This document shows positions 17,949 to 29,051 of a stretch of DNA of 58,573 nucleotides, one piece after another. This DNA comes from Nitrospira sp. (GTDB taxonomy: Bacteria; Nitrospirota; Thermodesulfovibrionia; UBA6902). A program made the translations under genes and the position numbers. The notes beneath the pieces are model-generated. The model was not told the DNA's origin. It made no database searches and saw nothing but the letters and a program-made list of their open reading frames with translations. Location: the NCBI GenBank assembly GCA_016784355.1, contig JADHUV010000016.1, forward strand, positions 1 through 58,573, given 5' to 3'. Every line of letters starts with the position of its first letter. Position 1 is the first letter of the stretch.

Positions 17949-19148
17949 TTAACGCATTGAAACTTTACCAAATACGCCGTCATATCCAGGAATAATTTCA
18001 AGAGCGCCCGCCCTGACTCTCAGGACCCCTCTGGCCACCCTCTCATCACAGACCTCCTGCAACTGCCCTGCTGAAATGTCCAGAAGAGCCTCAAATTCAG
18101 AATATACAGCCGTGATCCTATCGTATTCATTCCTGACTTTTTTAGTATTTACCCCTGCCCCGAACACTGAGGCAATAATCTCCTGAAGCGGTACAGCGTG
18201 CTTTACCCCTATGGCATCAGTCGGGATGTAGCCCTCCGCCCGATCCGCAAGTTCACTTACCCTGTTCATCACTCCGACGGTAAGCCCTCTTAAGCAGACA
18301 GGGCAAATACCCTTATGTTTTTCAGTATCGTCAGGGGTAAAAGATATACCACACTCACGATGACCATCAAAGTGATATTTACCTTCTTCCGGAAAAAACT
18401 CTATGGTACATAAAAACCTGCTTTTATCTTTAGTTTTAATAACATCCATAATTTCATAGTAGTCCATTGAGCAATCAAATACATTTGCCTCCCTGCCGAG
18501 TTTTGAGGGTGAGTGGGCATCAGAGTTTGAAAGCAGGGTAAGACGGTCCAGGCCGGAAATTCTCCAATTCATCGCAGGATCAGATGACAGACCTGTCTCA
18601 ATGGCATACACCTCCTTTGCATACTCCTGAAAACACTCCTCAAGAGAATCAAAGCCGGACTTGCTGCCAAATACCGAAAACCACGGGGTCCACACATGAG
18701 CAGGCACAAACAGGCAGTCATTAGATATATCCAGAACTATCTTAATGAGATCTTTTGCAGAAAGCCCCAGAATAGGTCTCCCGTCCGAAACGATATTCCC
18801 CATTCCTCCTAAAACCATATTTATCTTCCTTACAACCCCAAGATCAGGTGCATAAATCAGATTATGAACCTTCCTCACCCTGCCTCCGAAAGAGTATATA
18901 CTGCTTACCTCTGCCGTAAGCATAAAAGATACCTCGGGGATACCCTCAACACTATAAAGCCCGTTTCCCTGAGGGCGAAGATCACGGGTCAGGTCCTCAA
19001 GATGGGCAGGATGAGTAAAATCCCCCGTGCCGAGAAGGCTGATACCTTTACGCCGGGCCCACTCGGCCATCGTCCTGACAGTCATGTCTTTGCTCGTGGC
19101 CCGACTGTAACCCGAGTGTACATGCAAGTCTGCAATAATTCTGCCCAC
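17949..19148 (-). CDS. PHP-family nuclease, EndoQ-like (TIGR00375 type)
   Basis: A roughly 400-residue PHP-domain protein. Metal-binding motifs are visible: 'ADLHVHSGYSRATSKDM' at the N-terminus, 'GTGDFTHPAH', 'FVPAHVWTPWF' and 'SNSDAHSPSKLGREANVF'. Further on are Cys residues 'HRECGI' and 'CPVCLRG', forming a zinc site. The family includes endonuclease Q, which nicks DNA 5' to deaminated or abasic bases, known from Thermococcales and some bacilli. Activity here is inferred from the family. Two GTG starts are possible; I prefer 19148 (AGAGGT upstream, start directly before the PHP motif) over 19181. It begins about 43 bases after the ceramide-synthase gene and may share its transcript. Confidence 0.8.
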   Translation of the reverse strand: MGRIIADLHVHSGYSRATSKDMTVRTMAEWARRKGISLLGTGDFTHPAHLEDLTRDLRPQGNGLYSVEGIPEVSFMLTAEVSSIYSFGGRVRKVHNLIYAPDLGVVRKINMVLGGMGNIVSDGRPILGLSAKDLIKIVLDISNDCLFVPAHVWTPWFSVFGSKSGFDSLEECFQEYAKEVYAIETGLSSDPAMNWRISGLDRLTLLSNSDAHSPSKLGREANVFDCSMDYYEIMDVIKTKDKSRFLCTIEFFPEEGKYHFDGHRECGISFTPDDTEKHKGICPVCLRGLTVGVMNRVSELADRAEGYIPTDAIGVKHAVPLQEIIASVFGAGVNTKKVRNEYDRITAVYSEFEALLDISAGQLQEVCDERVARGVLRVRAGALEIIPGYDGVFGKVSMR

Positions 19149-19190
19149 TACTGAACCTCTATAACGCGCAGCACGCGGCACTCAACTTTT

Positions 19191-20297
19191 TTATATACTG
19201 CATTGATAAACCCTGTATTTTTTATAAAGGTCTCCATTCATCGTCTCAATAACCCTCTTTACATCATGATTATCTTCCAGTATCCAGGAAAATTCCATGC
19301 GTTTGTACCCATGCTTCTTAAGCCCCTCCAGTCCTTTAAGAAACAACAGCGAATCCACCCCTCTTCTCCTGAAACCAGGCTTGATACCAAGCAGGAGCAG
19401 TCTGGCATCCGTTATCTTGCGAGTATGCCAAAGGGCCTTGAATATACCAAAAGGCAGGAGCCTGCCGTCCAGCTTTTTAAGGACATAATTAAAATCCGGA
19501 AGAAACATCATAAACCCCACAGCCTCACCATTATGCTCTGCAATAAGTGTCAGATCCGGCACCACAATTGATTTAAGCTCTTTGGCCGCATGATTAATCT
19601 CGTTTGCGGTCATAGGCATGAAACCCCAGTTCTTTTCCCATGCAGAATTGTAGATCTCTCTGAATATCTCCATCTCCTGAGCAAAATGCTTCATACGTAT
19701 CGGCCTGACGCTCACACCCTTTTTCTCAGATATTCGTGCGACCCGATAAACCTTCTCAGGGAAAGAATCAGGAACATCTGCTATATATGCAAAAAGATCA
19801 CGAACCCTTTCAAATCCGCACTCCTTATACAGCCTGTCATAGTAAGGATGATTGTACGGCATCATTATCATGGGAGGCTCATCAAAGCCTTCAAAAAGAA
19901 CTCCGATCTCTTCATTGGAGGAAAAATTCATCGGTCCCATCATCGAGGTCATATTTCGGCTGACCAGCCAGTTTTTCACTGCGTCTATCAGACTGCGTGC
20001 GACTTCAAGATCATCTATGCAATCAAAAAAACCGAAAAAACCAACCGGCTCATTATAATAATCTGTGTACGTGGTGTTATAAATTGCGGTTATCCTGCCC
20101 GCAGTACTGCCATTCTTCCGGGCAATAAAGGGCTGTACCTCCGCATGTTCAAAAAAAGGGTTGTCCTTAGAAAAAAGTGCCTTTATGTCTCTGTTTAACT
20201 GAGGAACCCAGTGAGGGTTGTCTCTGTAGAGCGTATAGGGAAACTCCAGAAACTCTCTAAACATTTCCCCACTGTCAGCCGGCAATATCTCAATCAA
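19191..20297 (-). CDS. GNAT-fold acyltransferase, likely bacterial ceramide synthase (YghO-like)
   Basis: A 368-residue protein with no membrane segment. The C-terminal half has the acetyltransferase-like core 'TLIAEHNGEAVGFMMFLPDFNYVL' and 'GIKPGFRRRGVDSLLFLKGLEGLKKHGY'. The N-terminal half ('LYRDNPHWVPQLNRDIKALF', 'PMNFSSNEEIGVLFEGFDEPPMIMMPYNHPYY') is typical of the YghO family, which contains the Caulobacter ceramide synthase bCerS that adds the second acyl chain to a long-chain base. The identification rests on this pattern plus the two neighbours, a serine-palmitoyltransferase-like enzyme and a ketoreductase-like enzyme in the same operon. It lies 27 bases after the transferase gene. 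Confidence 0.75.
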   Translation of the reverse strand: MIEILPADSGEMFREFLEFPYTLYRDNPHWVPQLNRDIKALFSKDNPFFEHAEVQPFIARKNGSTAGRITAIYNTTYTDYYNEPVGFFGFFDCIDDLEVARSLIDAVKNWLVSRNMTSMMGPMNFSSNEEIGVLFEGFDEPPMIMMPYNHPYYDRLYKECGFERVRDLFAYIADVPDSFPEKVYRVARISEKKGVSVRPIRMKHFAQEMEIFREIYNSAWEKNWGFMPMTANEINHAAKELKSIVVPDLTLIAEHNGEAVGFMMFLPDFNYVLKKLDGRLLPFGIFKALWHTRKITDARLLLLGIKPGFRRRGVDSLLFLKGLEGLKKHGYKRMEFSWILEDNHDVKRVIETMNGDLYKKYRVYQCSI

Positions 20298-20324
20298 TAT
20301 TTCCCATTCCTTTCAGTATGCCCC

Positions 20325-21521
20325 TTAGATAATACCGAGTTCCCTGCCCACAGATCCAAACACCTCAAGCACCCTGTCAAGATGTTCATCTGTGTGAGTG
20401 GCCATATAACTGGTTCGGATCAGGGCCATCCCGGCAGGAACAGCAGGACTGACTACCACATTGGCAAAAACACCTCTGTCGTGGAGCATCCTGCCCACCT
20501 GAAAGGCCCTTTCATCATCACCTACAATTACAGGTATCACCGGGGTTACGCTGTCTCCCGTATTAAATCCAAGGGCACGTAAACCTGCAAGCATCTTTTT
20601 GGTGTTGTGCCATAGCCTTTCAAGCCTTTCAGGCTCCTGCTGAATAATATCAATTGCAGCGCTGACAGCGGCAACAGAAGCCGGAGGCGGACTTGCGCTG
20701 AATATAAGAGGTCGGGAAGTATGTTTAATATAATGAATAACCGGCTCTGATGCAGCAATAAACCCGCCAATAGACGCAAGCGATTTTGAGTATGTCCCCA
20801 TGACCAGATCAACCTTGTCCTCCAGTCCGAAATGCTCGGCCGTGCCCCTGCCGTGTTTCCCCATAACCCCGATACCATGGGCATCATCCACCATGATCCT
20901 GGCGCAGTATTTTTCAGCAAGGCTAACTATTGATGGAAGGTCTGCTAAATCCCCTTCCATACTGAATACTCCGTCCACAATAATCAGCTTGCCTTTCCCG
21001 ATACTCTGAGCCAGAACCCTCTCAAGATCCTCCATATCGTTGTGACGGTACTTTCTAACCTCTGCAAAAGAAAGCCTGCAGCCATCTATAATGGAGGCGT
21101 GGTTGGTCTTATCGATAATCAGGACATCGTCCTTGCCGGCAAGTGCTGCGATCACACCCAGATTCGTCTGAAAACCCGTAGAAAAAATCAGGGCGGACTC
21201 TTTTTTCATAAATGCCGCAAGCTTTTCTTCAAGCTCAACATGAATATCCAGAGTACCATTTAGGAATCTCGATCCTGCACAGCCGCTGCCGTACTTATGC
21301 AGGGCCTCGGCCGCTGCCGCTTTTACTGCCGCGTGATTGGTCAGACCCAGATAATTATTAGAGCCGACCATTATCATCTTCCGGCTGGCAACCACAACCT
21401 CAGGCTCCTGAGCACTTTCAAGTACACGGAAATACGGATACATACCGGTAGCCATTACGTCTTTGGCAGCGGTAAAACGCGTGCACTTATCAAACAAGTC
21501 TATGTCTTTTTTCACAGCCAT
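20325..21521 (-). CDS. spt: PLP-dependent acyltransferase, likely serine palmitoyltransferase
   Basis: About 398 residues in the alpha-oxoamine synthase family (BioF, KBL, serine palmitoyltransferase). The PLP lysine lies in 'MGTYSKSLASIGGF', the PLP-ring His/Asp in 'TNHASIIDG' and 'VDDAHGIGVMG'. The N-terminus ('GMYPYFRVLESAQEPEV...GSNNYLGLTNHAAVKAAA') is typical of the bacterial serine palmitoyltransferase branch. It would condense serine with an acyl thioester to give 3-keto-sphinganine. KBL (2-amino-3-ketobutyrate ligase) or BioF is the alternative; flanking cerR and bcerS candidates favour sphingolipids. The start at 21521 gives a 10-base overlap with cerR and follows CAGGATTCAGGG; an upstream in-frame codon at 21551 would add 10 residues. 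Confidence 0.8.
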   Translation of the reverse strand: MAVKKDIDLFDKCTRFTAAKDVMATGMYPYFRVLESAQEPEVVVASRKMIMVGSNNYLGLTNHAAVKAAAAEALHKYGSGCAGSRFLNGTLDIHVELEEKLAAFMKKESALIFSTGFQTNLGVIAALAGKDDVLIIDKTNHASIIDGCRLSFAEVRKYRHNDMEDLERVLAQSIGKGKLIIVDGVFSMEGDLADLPSIVSLAEKYCARIMVDDAHGIGVMGKHGRGTAEHFGLEDKVDLVMGTYSKSLASIGGFIAASEPVIHYIKHTSRPLIFSASPPPASVAAVSAAIDIIQQEPERLERLWHNTKKMLAGLRALGFNTGDSVTPVIPVIVGDDERAFQVGRMLHDRGVFANVVVSPAVPAGMALIRTSYMATHTDEHLDRVLEVFGSVGRELGII

Positions 21522-22486
21522 CCCTGAATCCTGTACCAGTCTGCTGTCCACTTAAACCCCTCTTTCATATCTACCGCAGGCTTAAAGCCAAGATCATGTT
21601 TTGCGCTTTCAATACCGCATGTCCAGTTGGCATACCCGAGTTCTTTGACTTTATCACTGTTTATCATAATTTTTTTATTCATCATCTTACTAATTTTATC
21701 CCCAAAAAATCCAATTGCCGGAAGCAGGGCCCTCGGCACCCTGAGTTTAAGCACATTAACTCCATATACCTTAGCGATGGTATCAATAATTTCCCGATTT
21801 GAATACAGGCTACCATCTGAAATATTATAGATACCTCCAGCCGCCGCAGGTATTTCAGCCGCCATAACAAGAGCATCTATCAGCTCTTCAATATATATCA
21901 TAGAGGTATACCCGTCTCCCCAGTAAGGCATTATCCGATTACGAACACACTGAAACACCAAAAAAAACTCCCTGTCACGCGGACCGTAAACCGCTGAAGG
22001 CCGCAGTATGCACGTACCGATGCGGTCACTATAACTCATCACTGCATCCTCTCCTTCAAGCTTGCTCCTGCCGTAATCAGAGACAGGACAGCAAGCCCTG
22101 TCATCATCAGGAAAACCGCTGCCCGTGCCCGGCCCGAAAGCAGCCAGTGAACTAAGATATACAAACCGCTTCAGGGAAGAACAGTTCTCCGAGGCCCACC
22201 GGACCATATTCATGGTGCCATCCGCATTTACACGATAGTAGTCATCCCTCTTATTAGACTTTGTAAGACCAGCAAGATGAAAAACAAAATCAAAATCCCG
22301 CTCCGAGCCGCTGACACAGTCTATAGAGGTGCAGTCTCCTGTGAGATAATGCACTTGCAGGCCCTGAAGCCATGTAAGATCAGAGGACTCCCGCACCAGA
22401 CAATAAACATCATGTCCAGACCGGCAGAGCCTGTCCGCAAGATGACTCCCTATAAAACCGCTTGCCCCTGTGATTAAAATTTTCAT
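21512..22486 (-). CDS. cerR: NAD-dependent epimerase/reductase, likely ceramide reductase
   Basis: A 324-residue extended short-chain dehydrogenase. The N-terminal GASGFIG binds NAD(P), the catalytic pair is in 'YGRSK', and 'FVYLSSLAAFGPG' carries the active-site Ser. In the Caulobacter sphingolipid cluster a protein of this family (CerR) reduces the 3-keto group of the lipid. By sequence alone it could be any sugar epimerase or steroid-type reductase; its place as first of three genes with spt and bcerS supports the lipid role. It starts 62 bases after the NtrC-type regulator. Confidence 0.75.
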   Translation of the reverse strand: MKILITGASGFIGSHLADRLCRSGHDVYCLVRESSDLTWLQGLQVHYLTGDCTSIDCVSGSERDFDFVFHLAGLTKSNKRDDYYRVNADGTMNMVRWASENCSSLKRFVYLSSLAAFGPGTGSGFPDDDRACCPVSDYGRSKLEGEDAVMSYSDRIGTCILRPSAVYGPRDREFFLVFQCVRNRIMPYWGDGYTSMIYIEELIDALVMAAEIPAAAGGIYNISDGSLYSNREIIDTIAKVYGVNVLKLRVPRALLPAIGFFGDKISKMMNKKIMINSDKVKELGYANWTCGIESAKHDLGFKPAVDMKEGFKWTADWYRIQGWL

Positions 22487-22548
22487 GAATTATGATTTAT
22501 AAAAAATAACGTGCTGACCAACGATGAAATAAGACTGAAACACAGGTC

Positions 22549-23910
22549 TTAAATGCCATAGTCTTTTATCTTGGTCAACAGTGTCTTGTAACTTACCTTC
22601 AGCAGTTCCGAGGCCCGGGATTTATTCCCCCCCGTCTCTACAAGGGCAGCCCTTATACGCCTGCTCTCGGCATCTTTCTGAGCAGCCTTTGAGACCTCTT
22701 CCAGAGTACCGGAGCCGTAATCCTTCGAACCAGCCTGACCCTCTGAAGCCGTTATCCGTAGGTCTTCTTTTGTTATAGTGTCGCCCTCGCACAAAATAAG
22801 GGCCCGTTCCACGACATTTTCCAGTTCCCTTACATTGCCCTTCCATTCATATCTCTTCAACATCTCCATTGCGTCCTTAGCAACTTTTTTCATAGGCAGA
22901 TTCATCTCGGCCGTATATAAAACCAGAAAGTGTTCGACCAGAATAGGTATATCTTCCGACCTCTCCCTTAAAGGCGGCACATGAACCGGGAATACGTTGA
23001 TCCTGTAATAAAGGTCTTCACGGAACCTTCCGTTTCGTACCTCAGTCTCAAGATCACGATTAGTTGCAGTGATAATCCTTATATCCACCTTAATGGCACC
23101 ACTCCCCCCGACCCTGTCAATCTCGCCTTCCTGAATAACCCTCAGGATTTTTGCCTGCAAAGACATATCCATCTCACCAATTTCATCCAGAAATACAGTT
23201 CCTTTGTCTGCAAGCTCTATTTTGCCAAGCTTACGTTCTCCCGCACCGGTAAAGGACCCCTTTTCATGTCCGAACAGCTCTGATTCCAGCAGTTCTCTCG
23301 GGATGGCGGCACAATTAATAGGAACAAACGGATGGTCATGTCTAGGACTCAGATCATGAATTGCCCTGGCAAAGAGTTCTTTCCCTGTACCGGATTCACC
23401 CTGCAGCAGCACTGTTGTTCTGGTGGCCGAGACTTTCTGAATATTAACAGCTACATCCACCATTACCTGACTTCCGCCTATTATGTCAGGGATACCGATA
23501 TCCTTTGCAACCCGGTATTTAAGGAGAATATTTTCAGTCACCAGCCGCTGATTGGCAAGCGCCCTTGAAATAAGTATCTGCAGGTAATCAGTATCAAGAG
23601 GTTTTGTAATAAATTCAAAGGCTCCCAGCTTCATGGCCTCAACAGCTATCTCAACCGTACCGTAACCGGTCATAACAATTACAGGCATCATGGGACTGTT
23701 AGCCTTTACGGCCTTCAGGACCTCAAGCCCGCTTTTACGCGGCAGTTTAAGATCTGTAATTACAAGGTCGGGCTTTAACTCCCTGGCCATGGTAATGCCG
23801 ACCGCTCCATCATAGGCTACCTCAATCTCATAACCTTCTGCAGATAAGGTCTCCCGGAGCATCTGGACAATTGAATCCTTGTCATCAATTATAAGAATTG
23901 TTTCCATCAT
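22549..23910 (-). CDS. Sigma-54 response regulator, NtrC family
   Basis: About 453 residues in three parts. A receiver domain (1-120) has the phosphoacceptor Asp in 'PDLVITDLKLPRKSGLEV'. The AAA activator domain (about 140-375) has Walker A GESGTGKE, the sigma-54 contact loop GSFTGA and 'GTVFLDEIGEMDMSLQAKILRVIQ'. A C-terminal Fis-type helix-turn-helix contains 'ALVETGGNKSRASELLKVSYKTLLTKI'. It should switch on sigma-54 promoters when phosphorylated. No sensor kinase adjoins it. The ATG at 23910 has GGGG just before; a TTG at 23928 is an alternative. It stands between gatB and cerR, so it may govern the sphingolipid genes, but I see no -24/-12 site there. Confidence 0.92.
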   Translation of the reverse strand: MMETILIIDDKDSIVQMLRETLSAEGYEIEVAYDGAVGITMARELKPDLVITDLKLPRKSGLEVLKAVKANSPMMPVIVMTGYGTVEIAVEAMKLGAFEFITKPLDTDYLQILISRALANQRLVTENILLKYRVAKDIGIPDIIGGSQVMVDVAVNIQKVSATRTTVLLQGESGTGKELFARAIHDLSPRHDHPFVPINCAAIPRELLESELFGHEKGSFTGAGERKLGKIELADKGTVFLDEIGEMDMSLQAKILRVIQEGEIDRVGGSGAIKVDIRIITATNRDLETEVRNGRFREDLYYRINVFPVHVPPLRERSEDIPILVEHFLVLYTAEMNLPMKKVAKDAMEMLKRYEWKGNVRELENVVERALILCEGDTITKEDLRITASEGQAGSKDYGSGTLEEVSKAAQKDAESRRIRAALVETGGNKSRASELLKVSYKTLLTKIKDYGI

Positions 23911-23931
23911 ACCCCGCTGAAACTGCAACTA

Positions 23932-25356
23932 TTAGAGTTTTTTCCGTAAGAGCTCATTTACAATCTTCGGGTTGGCCTTACCCCCGGTATTCTTCATGAC
24001 CTGTCCCACAAAAAAACCCATCAATTTCTGATCGCCAGCCCTGAAGCGCTCAATCTCCCCGGGACTGTTAGCGAGGATCTCATCAATAATTGTCTCCAGA
24101 CCTGATTCATCACTCATCTGAACAAGCCCTTTTTCACGAACAACAGTCTCCGCATCATTGCCTGTCCGGTACATCTCCTCAAAAACGGTTTTTGCAATCT
24201 TGCCGCTTATTGTTCCTTTTTTTACAAGATCAAGCATACCGGCCAGATGTACTGGGTTCAGGGGGCAATCCGATATCTGCCGACCATCCTCATTAAGCAG
24301 ACGCATAAGGTCTCCTTTTATCCAGTTAACCGTGACCTTAGGATCACAGCCAGCCAGCACAGCCTTTTCAAACCATTCCGAGGTATGACGATCCGCCGTA
24401 AGCAAAAAGGCATCCTCCTCGGACATTGCATAATCAGCTGCATACCTATTGCGTCTCACCTCAGGCAATTCGCCTGTCTCATTTCTGAGTTTATCTATCC
24501 ATCCGCTGTCCAGATTAACCGGCATCAGATCAGGATCAGGGAAATACCTGTAATCATGAGACCCTTCTTTAGATCTCATTGATTCCGTGATTCCCCGCTC
24601 GGTATTCCAGAGCCTGGTTTCCTGTATAATCTTGCCGCCTTCTTTCAAGGTCTTTATCTGACGATATATCTCATACTCAACGGCACTTTCAATAAACTTA
24701 AATGAGTTCATATTCTTGATTTCCGCCTTCACACCATACTCACTTTGACCTTCCGGACGTACGGATACATTGGCATCACACCTGAGAGAACCCTGTTCCA
24801 TATTGCCGTCACATACGCCAATATAACGAACGATTTCTCTTATCTTTTTCACAAACTCCACGGCCTCATGCGGCCTGCGGATATCCGGCTCGGATACTAT
24901 CTCCATCAGGGAGACTCCCGCCCTGTTTAGATCTACAAAACTATTATTTACAGAACCCTCATGAATATTCTTGCCTGCATCCTCTTCAAGGTGGATCCTT
25001 GTCAGATTGATCCGGCGAGTACCTTCATCAGAGGAGACATCAAGATAACCGTTTTCACACAAAGGCAATTCAAACTGGCTTATCTGATAACCCTTCGGAA
25101 GATCAGGATAAAAATAGTTTTTTCTTGCAAACCTGCTATGAGATGATATATCACAGCCCAGGGCAAGGCCTGTCCTGACGATATATTCCACGGCCTTCCG
25201 GTTTAAAACAGGCAGCACTCCCGGCATGCCGATGCAGATGGGGCAGGTCTGAGTATTAGGCTCCGATCCGAATTTTGTTGAGCAGCCGCAAAATATTTTT
25301 GTTTCAGTCAATAACTGAGCATGTACTTCAAGGCCTATAACGGCTTCATATTTCAT
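23932..25356 (-). CDS. gatB: Asp-tRNA(Asn)/Glu-tRNA(Gln) amidotransferase subunit B
   Basis: A 474-residue protein of usual length. N-terminal 'YEAVIGLEVHAQLLTETKIFCGCSTKFG' and 'CPICIGMPGVLPVLN' hold the zinc-binding cysteines of GatB. 'ARKNYFYPDLPKGYQISQFE' and the C-terminal YqeY/tail domain ('GFFVGQVMKNTGGKANPKIVNELLRKKL') are also typical. GatB binds the misacylated tRNA and phosphorylates it for amidation by GatA. It lies 40 bases after gatA; gatC is not in the window. Confidence 0.97.
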   Translation of the reverse strand: MKYEAVIGLEVHAQLLTETKIFCGCSTKFGSEPNTQTCPICIGMPGVLPVLNRKAVEYIVRTGLALGCDISSHSRFARKNYFYPDLPKGYQISQFELPLCENGYLDVSSDEGTRRINLTRIHLEEDAGKNIHEGSVNNSFVDLNRAGVSLMEIVSEPDIRRPHEAVEFVKKIREIVRYIGVCDGNMEQGSLRCDANVSVRPEGQSEYGVKAEIKNMNSFKFIESAVEYEIYRQIKTLKEGGKIIQETRLWNTERGITESMRSKEGSHDYRYFPDPDLMPVNLDSGWIDKLRNETGELPEVRRNRYAADYAMSEEDAFLLTADRHTSEWFEKAVLAGCDPKVTVNWIKGDLMRLLNEDGRQISDCPLNPVHLAGMLDLVKKGTISGKIAKTVFEEMYRTGNDAETVVREKGLVQMSDESGLETIIDEILANSPGEIERFRAGDQKLMGFFVGQVMKNTGGKANPKIVNELLRKKL

Positions 25357-25396
25357 TAATAACTCCTCTTAAATAATGGCAATGCATCATTAACAG

Positions 25397-26860
25397 TCAT
25401 ACCTGCGCAGCCTTTATAAGCGGCCTTTTCATATGCCACTCGGTTGACTGTTCGTAAGCATAGGCTGCCTTAAATACACTCTCCTCATCAAAGCTCCTGC
25501 CTATAATCTGAAGCCCGACAGGAAGACCTTCAGGCGTCAGTCCGCAGGGAATGGAAATACCCGGCAGCCCGGCAAGATTCAAAGAAATTGTTAATATATC
25601 AGTCAGATACATCTGAAGCGGATCCTCGGTCTTTTCTCCGACCCTGAAGGCAGGGGCAGGTGTAGTGGGGGTGACTATAACATCCACCTTTTTAAGGGCC
25701 TCCTCGAAATCCTGCCGTATCAGCGTACGAACCTGCTGAGCCTTTTTGTAATAAGCATCGTAGTATCCCGAAGACAGGGCATAGGTGCCCAGTATAATCC
25801 TTCTCTTAACCTCTGACCCGAAACCCACCTTCCGGGTCTTCTGGTACATCTCCACAAGGTCATCCCCCTCTACGCGCAGACCATACCTCACTCCATCATA
25901 GCGGGCGAGATTAGAGGAAGCCTCAGAGGTGGCAAGTATATAATATGCAGCAACCGCATACTGACTGTGAGGCAGAGAAATCTCGACCGGCTCTGCGCCA
26001 AGAGACTCCATCTGATTAATCGCCGCTTCAACAGCTTCCCTTACAGCACTGTCCATACCGTCTACAAAAAACTCCTTCGGAATGCCGACCTTCATACCCT
26101 TGATCTCAGCACCTAAAGAAGAGGTGAAATCAGGCACGTCCATACGGGCAGATGTAGAATCTGCCGGGTCATGACCCGCTATACAGTTCATTAAAATGGC
26201 CGAGTCCCTGACATTCTTTGTAATAGGTCCAATCTGATCCAGTGAAGACGCAAATGCAACCAGCCCGTAACGTGAAACCCGCCCGTATGTCGGCTTAAAT
26301 CCTACAACCCCGCAAAAGGCAGCCGGCTGCCTTATGGACCCCCCGGTATCTGAGCCCAGCGCGGCAATACATTCATCTGCTGCAACCGCTGCCGCAGAGC
26401 CCCCGCTGGAACCACCCGGCACCCTCTGAAAATCCCAGGGATTCATTGTCTGCCGAACCGAGGAGTTTTCCGTTGAAGAGCCCATAGCAAACTCATCAAG
26501 GTTTGTTTTGCCAATTAATATATAGCCCTGCTCATCTAACTTACGGGTAACCGTACTTTCATAAGGAGGTACAAAGTCCTTCAAAATAGCAGAGGCACAG
26601 GTAGTCTTGATTCCAGCAGTACAGATATTGTCTTTTATTGCAATTGGGACACCTGAAAGGGGACCTTTTTTTATGTCTTCAGGACTCATTTTCCCGGCAC
26701 GTGCACGGGCCTGCTCCCCAGTGATGGTGATATATGCACCTATGGCTCCCTCAACACTTTCTATCCTGCCAAGGACTGCATCAGTGAGCTCCAGCGGTGT
26801 TATCTCACCTTTATCCAGAGCCTTTTTCGCCTCCGATAATCCAAGTTTATAAAGTTCCAA
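25397..26860 (-). CDS. gatA: Asp-tRNA(Asn)/Glu-tRNA(Gln) amidotransferase subunit A
   Basis: A 487-residue amidase-family protein. The catalytic Ser-Ser-Lys region is visible: '[21 protein letters not shown]' with the Lys, '[34 protein letters not shown]' with the two Ser. It releases ammonia from glutamine for transamidation on GatB. First gene of the minus-strand run gatA-gatB-ntrC-cerR-spt-bcerS; its promoter should lie in 26861-27115, opposite the one for glgB. Confidence 0.97.
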   Translation of the reverse strand: MELYKLGLSEAKKALDKGEITPLELTDAVLGRIESVEGAIGAYITITGEQARARAGKMSPEDIKKGPLSGVPIAIKDNICTAGIKTTCASAILKDFVPPYESTVTRKLDEQGYILIGKTNLDEFAMGSSTENSSVRQTMNPWDFQRVPGGSSGGSAAAVAADECIAALGSDTGGSIRQPAAFCGVVGFKPTYGRVSRYGLVAFASSLDQIGPITKNVRDSAILMNCIAGHDPADSTSARMDVPDFTSSLGAEIKGMKVGIPKEFFVDGMDSAVREAVEAAINQMESLGAEPVEISLPHSQYAVAAYYILATSEASSNLARYDGVRYGLRVEGDDLVEMYQKTRKVGFGSEVKRRIILGTYALSSGYYDAYYKKAQQVRTLIRQDFEEALKKVDVIVTPTTPAPAFRVGEKTEDPLQMYLTDILTISLNLAGLPGISIPCGLTPEGLPVGLQIIGRSFDEESVFKAAYAYEQSTEWHMKRPLIKAAQV

Positions 26861-26962
26861 GCTTCCTCCAGCTGATTTTATTCAATTCATACCCTCATTT
26901 CTTATTCTCATTTAGTTCTGATCATTCTACAATTTTAACGAACCAACTCACAACCGCATCCC

Positions 26963-26983
26963 TATCGAGGTCGAACCTCGATA
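26963..26983. repeat. 21-bp dispersed palindrome, copy 1
   Basis: Arms TATCGAGGT and ACCTCGATA around CGA. An identical 21-base copy is at 41884-41904. Here it sits in the 255-bp divergent gap between gatA and glgB. Confidence 0.75.
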
Positions 26984-27115
26984 TAAGCAAACTGAACTTA
27001 TCGGACATCTTGAATTTAGCATTTTTTTATTTTACAATGCGTCTCTGCTTCAATTGCGGTATTATACTAAAAGTTAATAAATACTATAGATAAGCAAAAA
27101 GGGAAAACTAAACCA

Positions 27116-29017
<1,902 letters not shown>

Positions 29018-29051
29018 CCGGAGGATTCTAATTGCGGGATAATCAATAATA

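Noticed and set aside
19590..20198. A 202-codon plus-strand frame
   Set aside because: Antisense to the ceramide-synthase-like gene; composition unlike a real protein.
19191..20297. GNAT-like protein as an AHL synthase (LuxI-type) that would pair with the lux-box-like sites
   Set aside because: Length (368), motifs and neighbours fit the YghO/ceramide synthase group; LuxI proteins are about 200 residues with different motifs.
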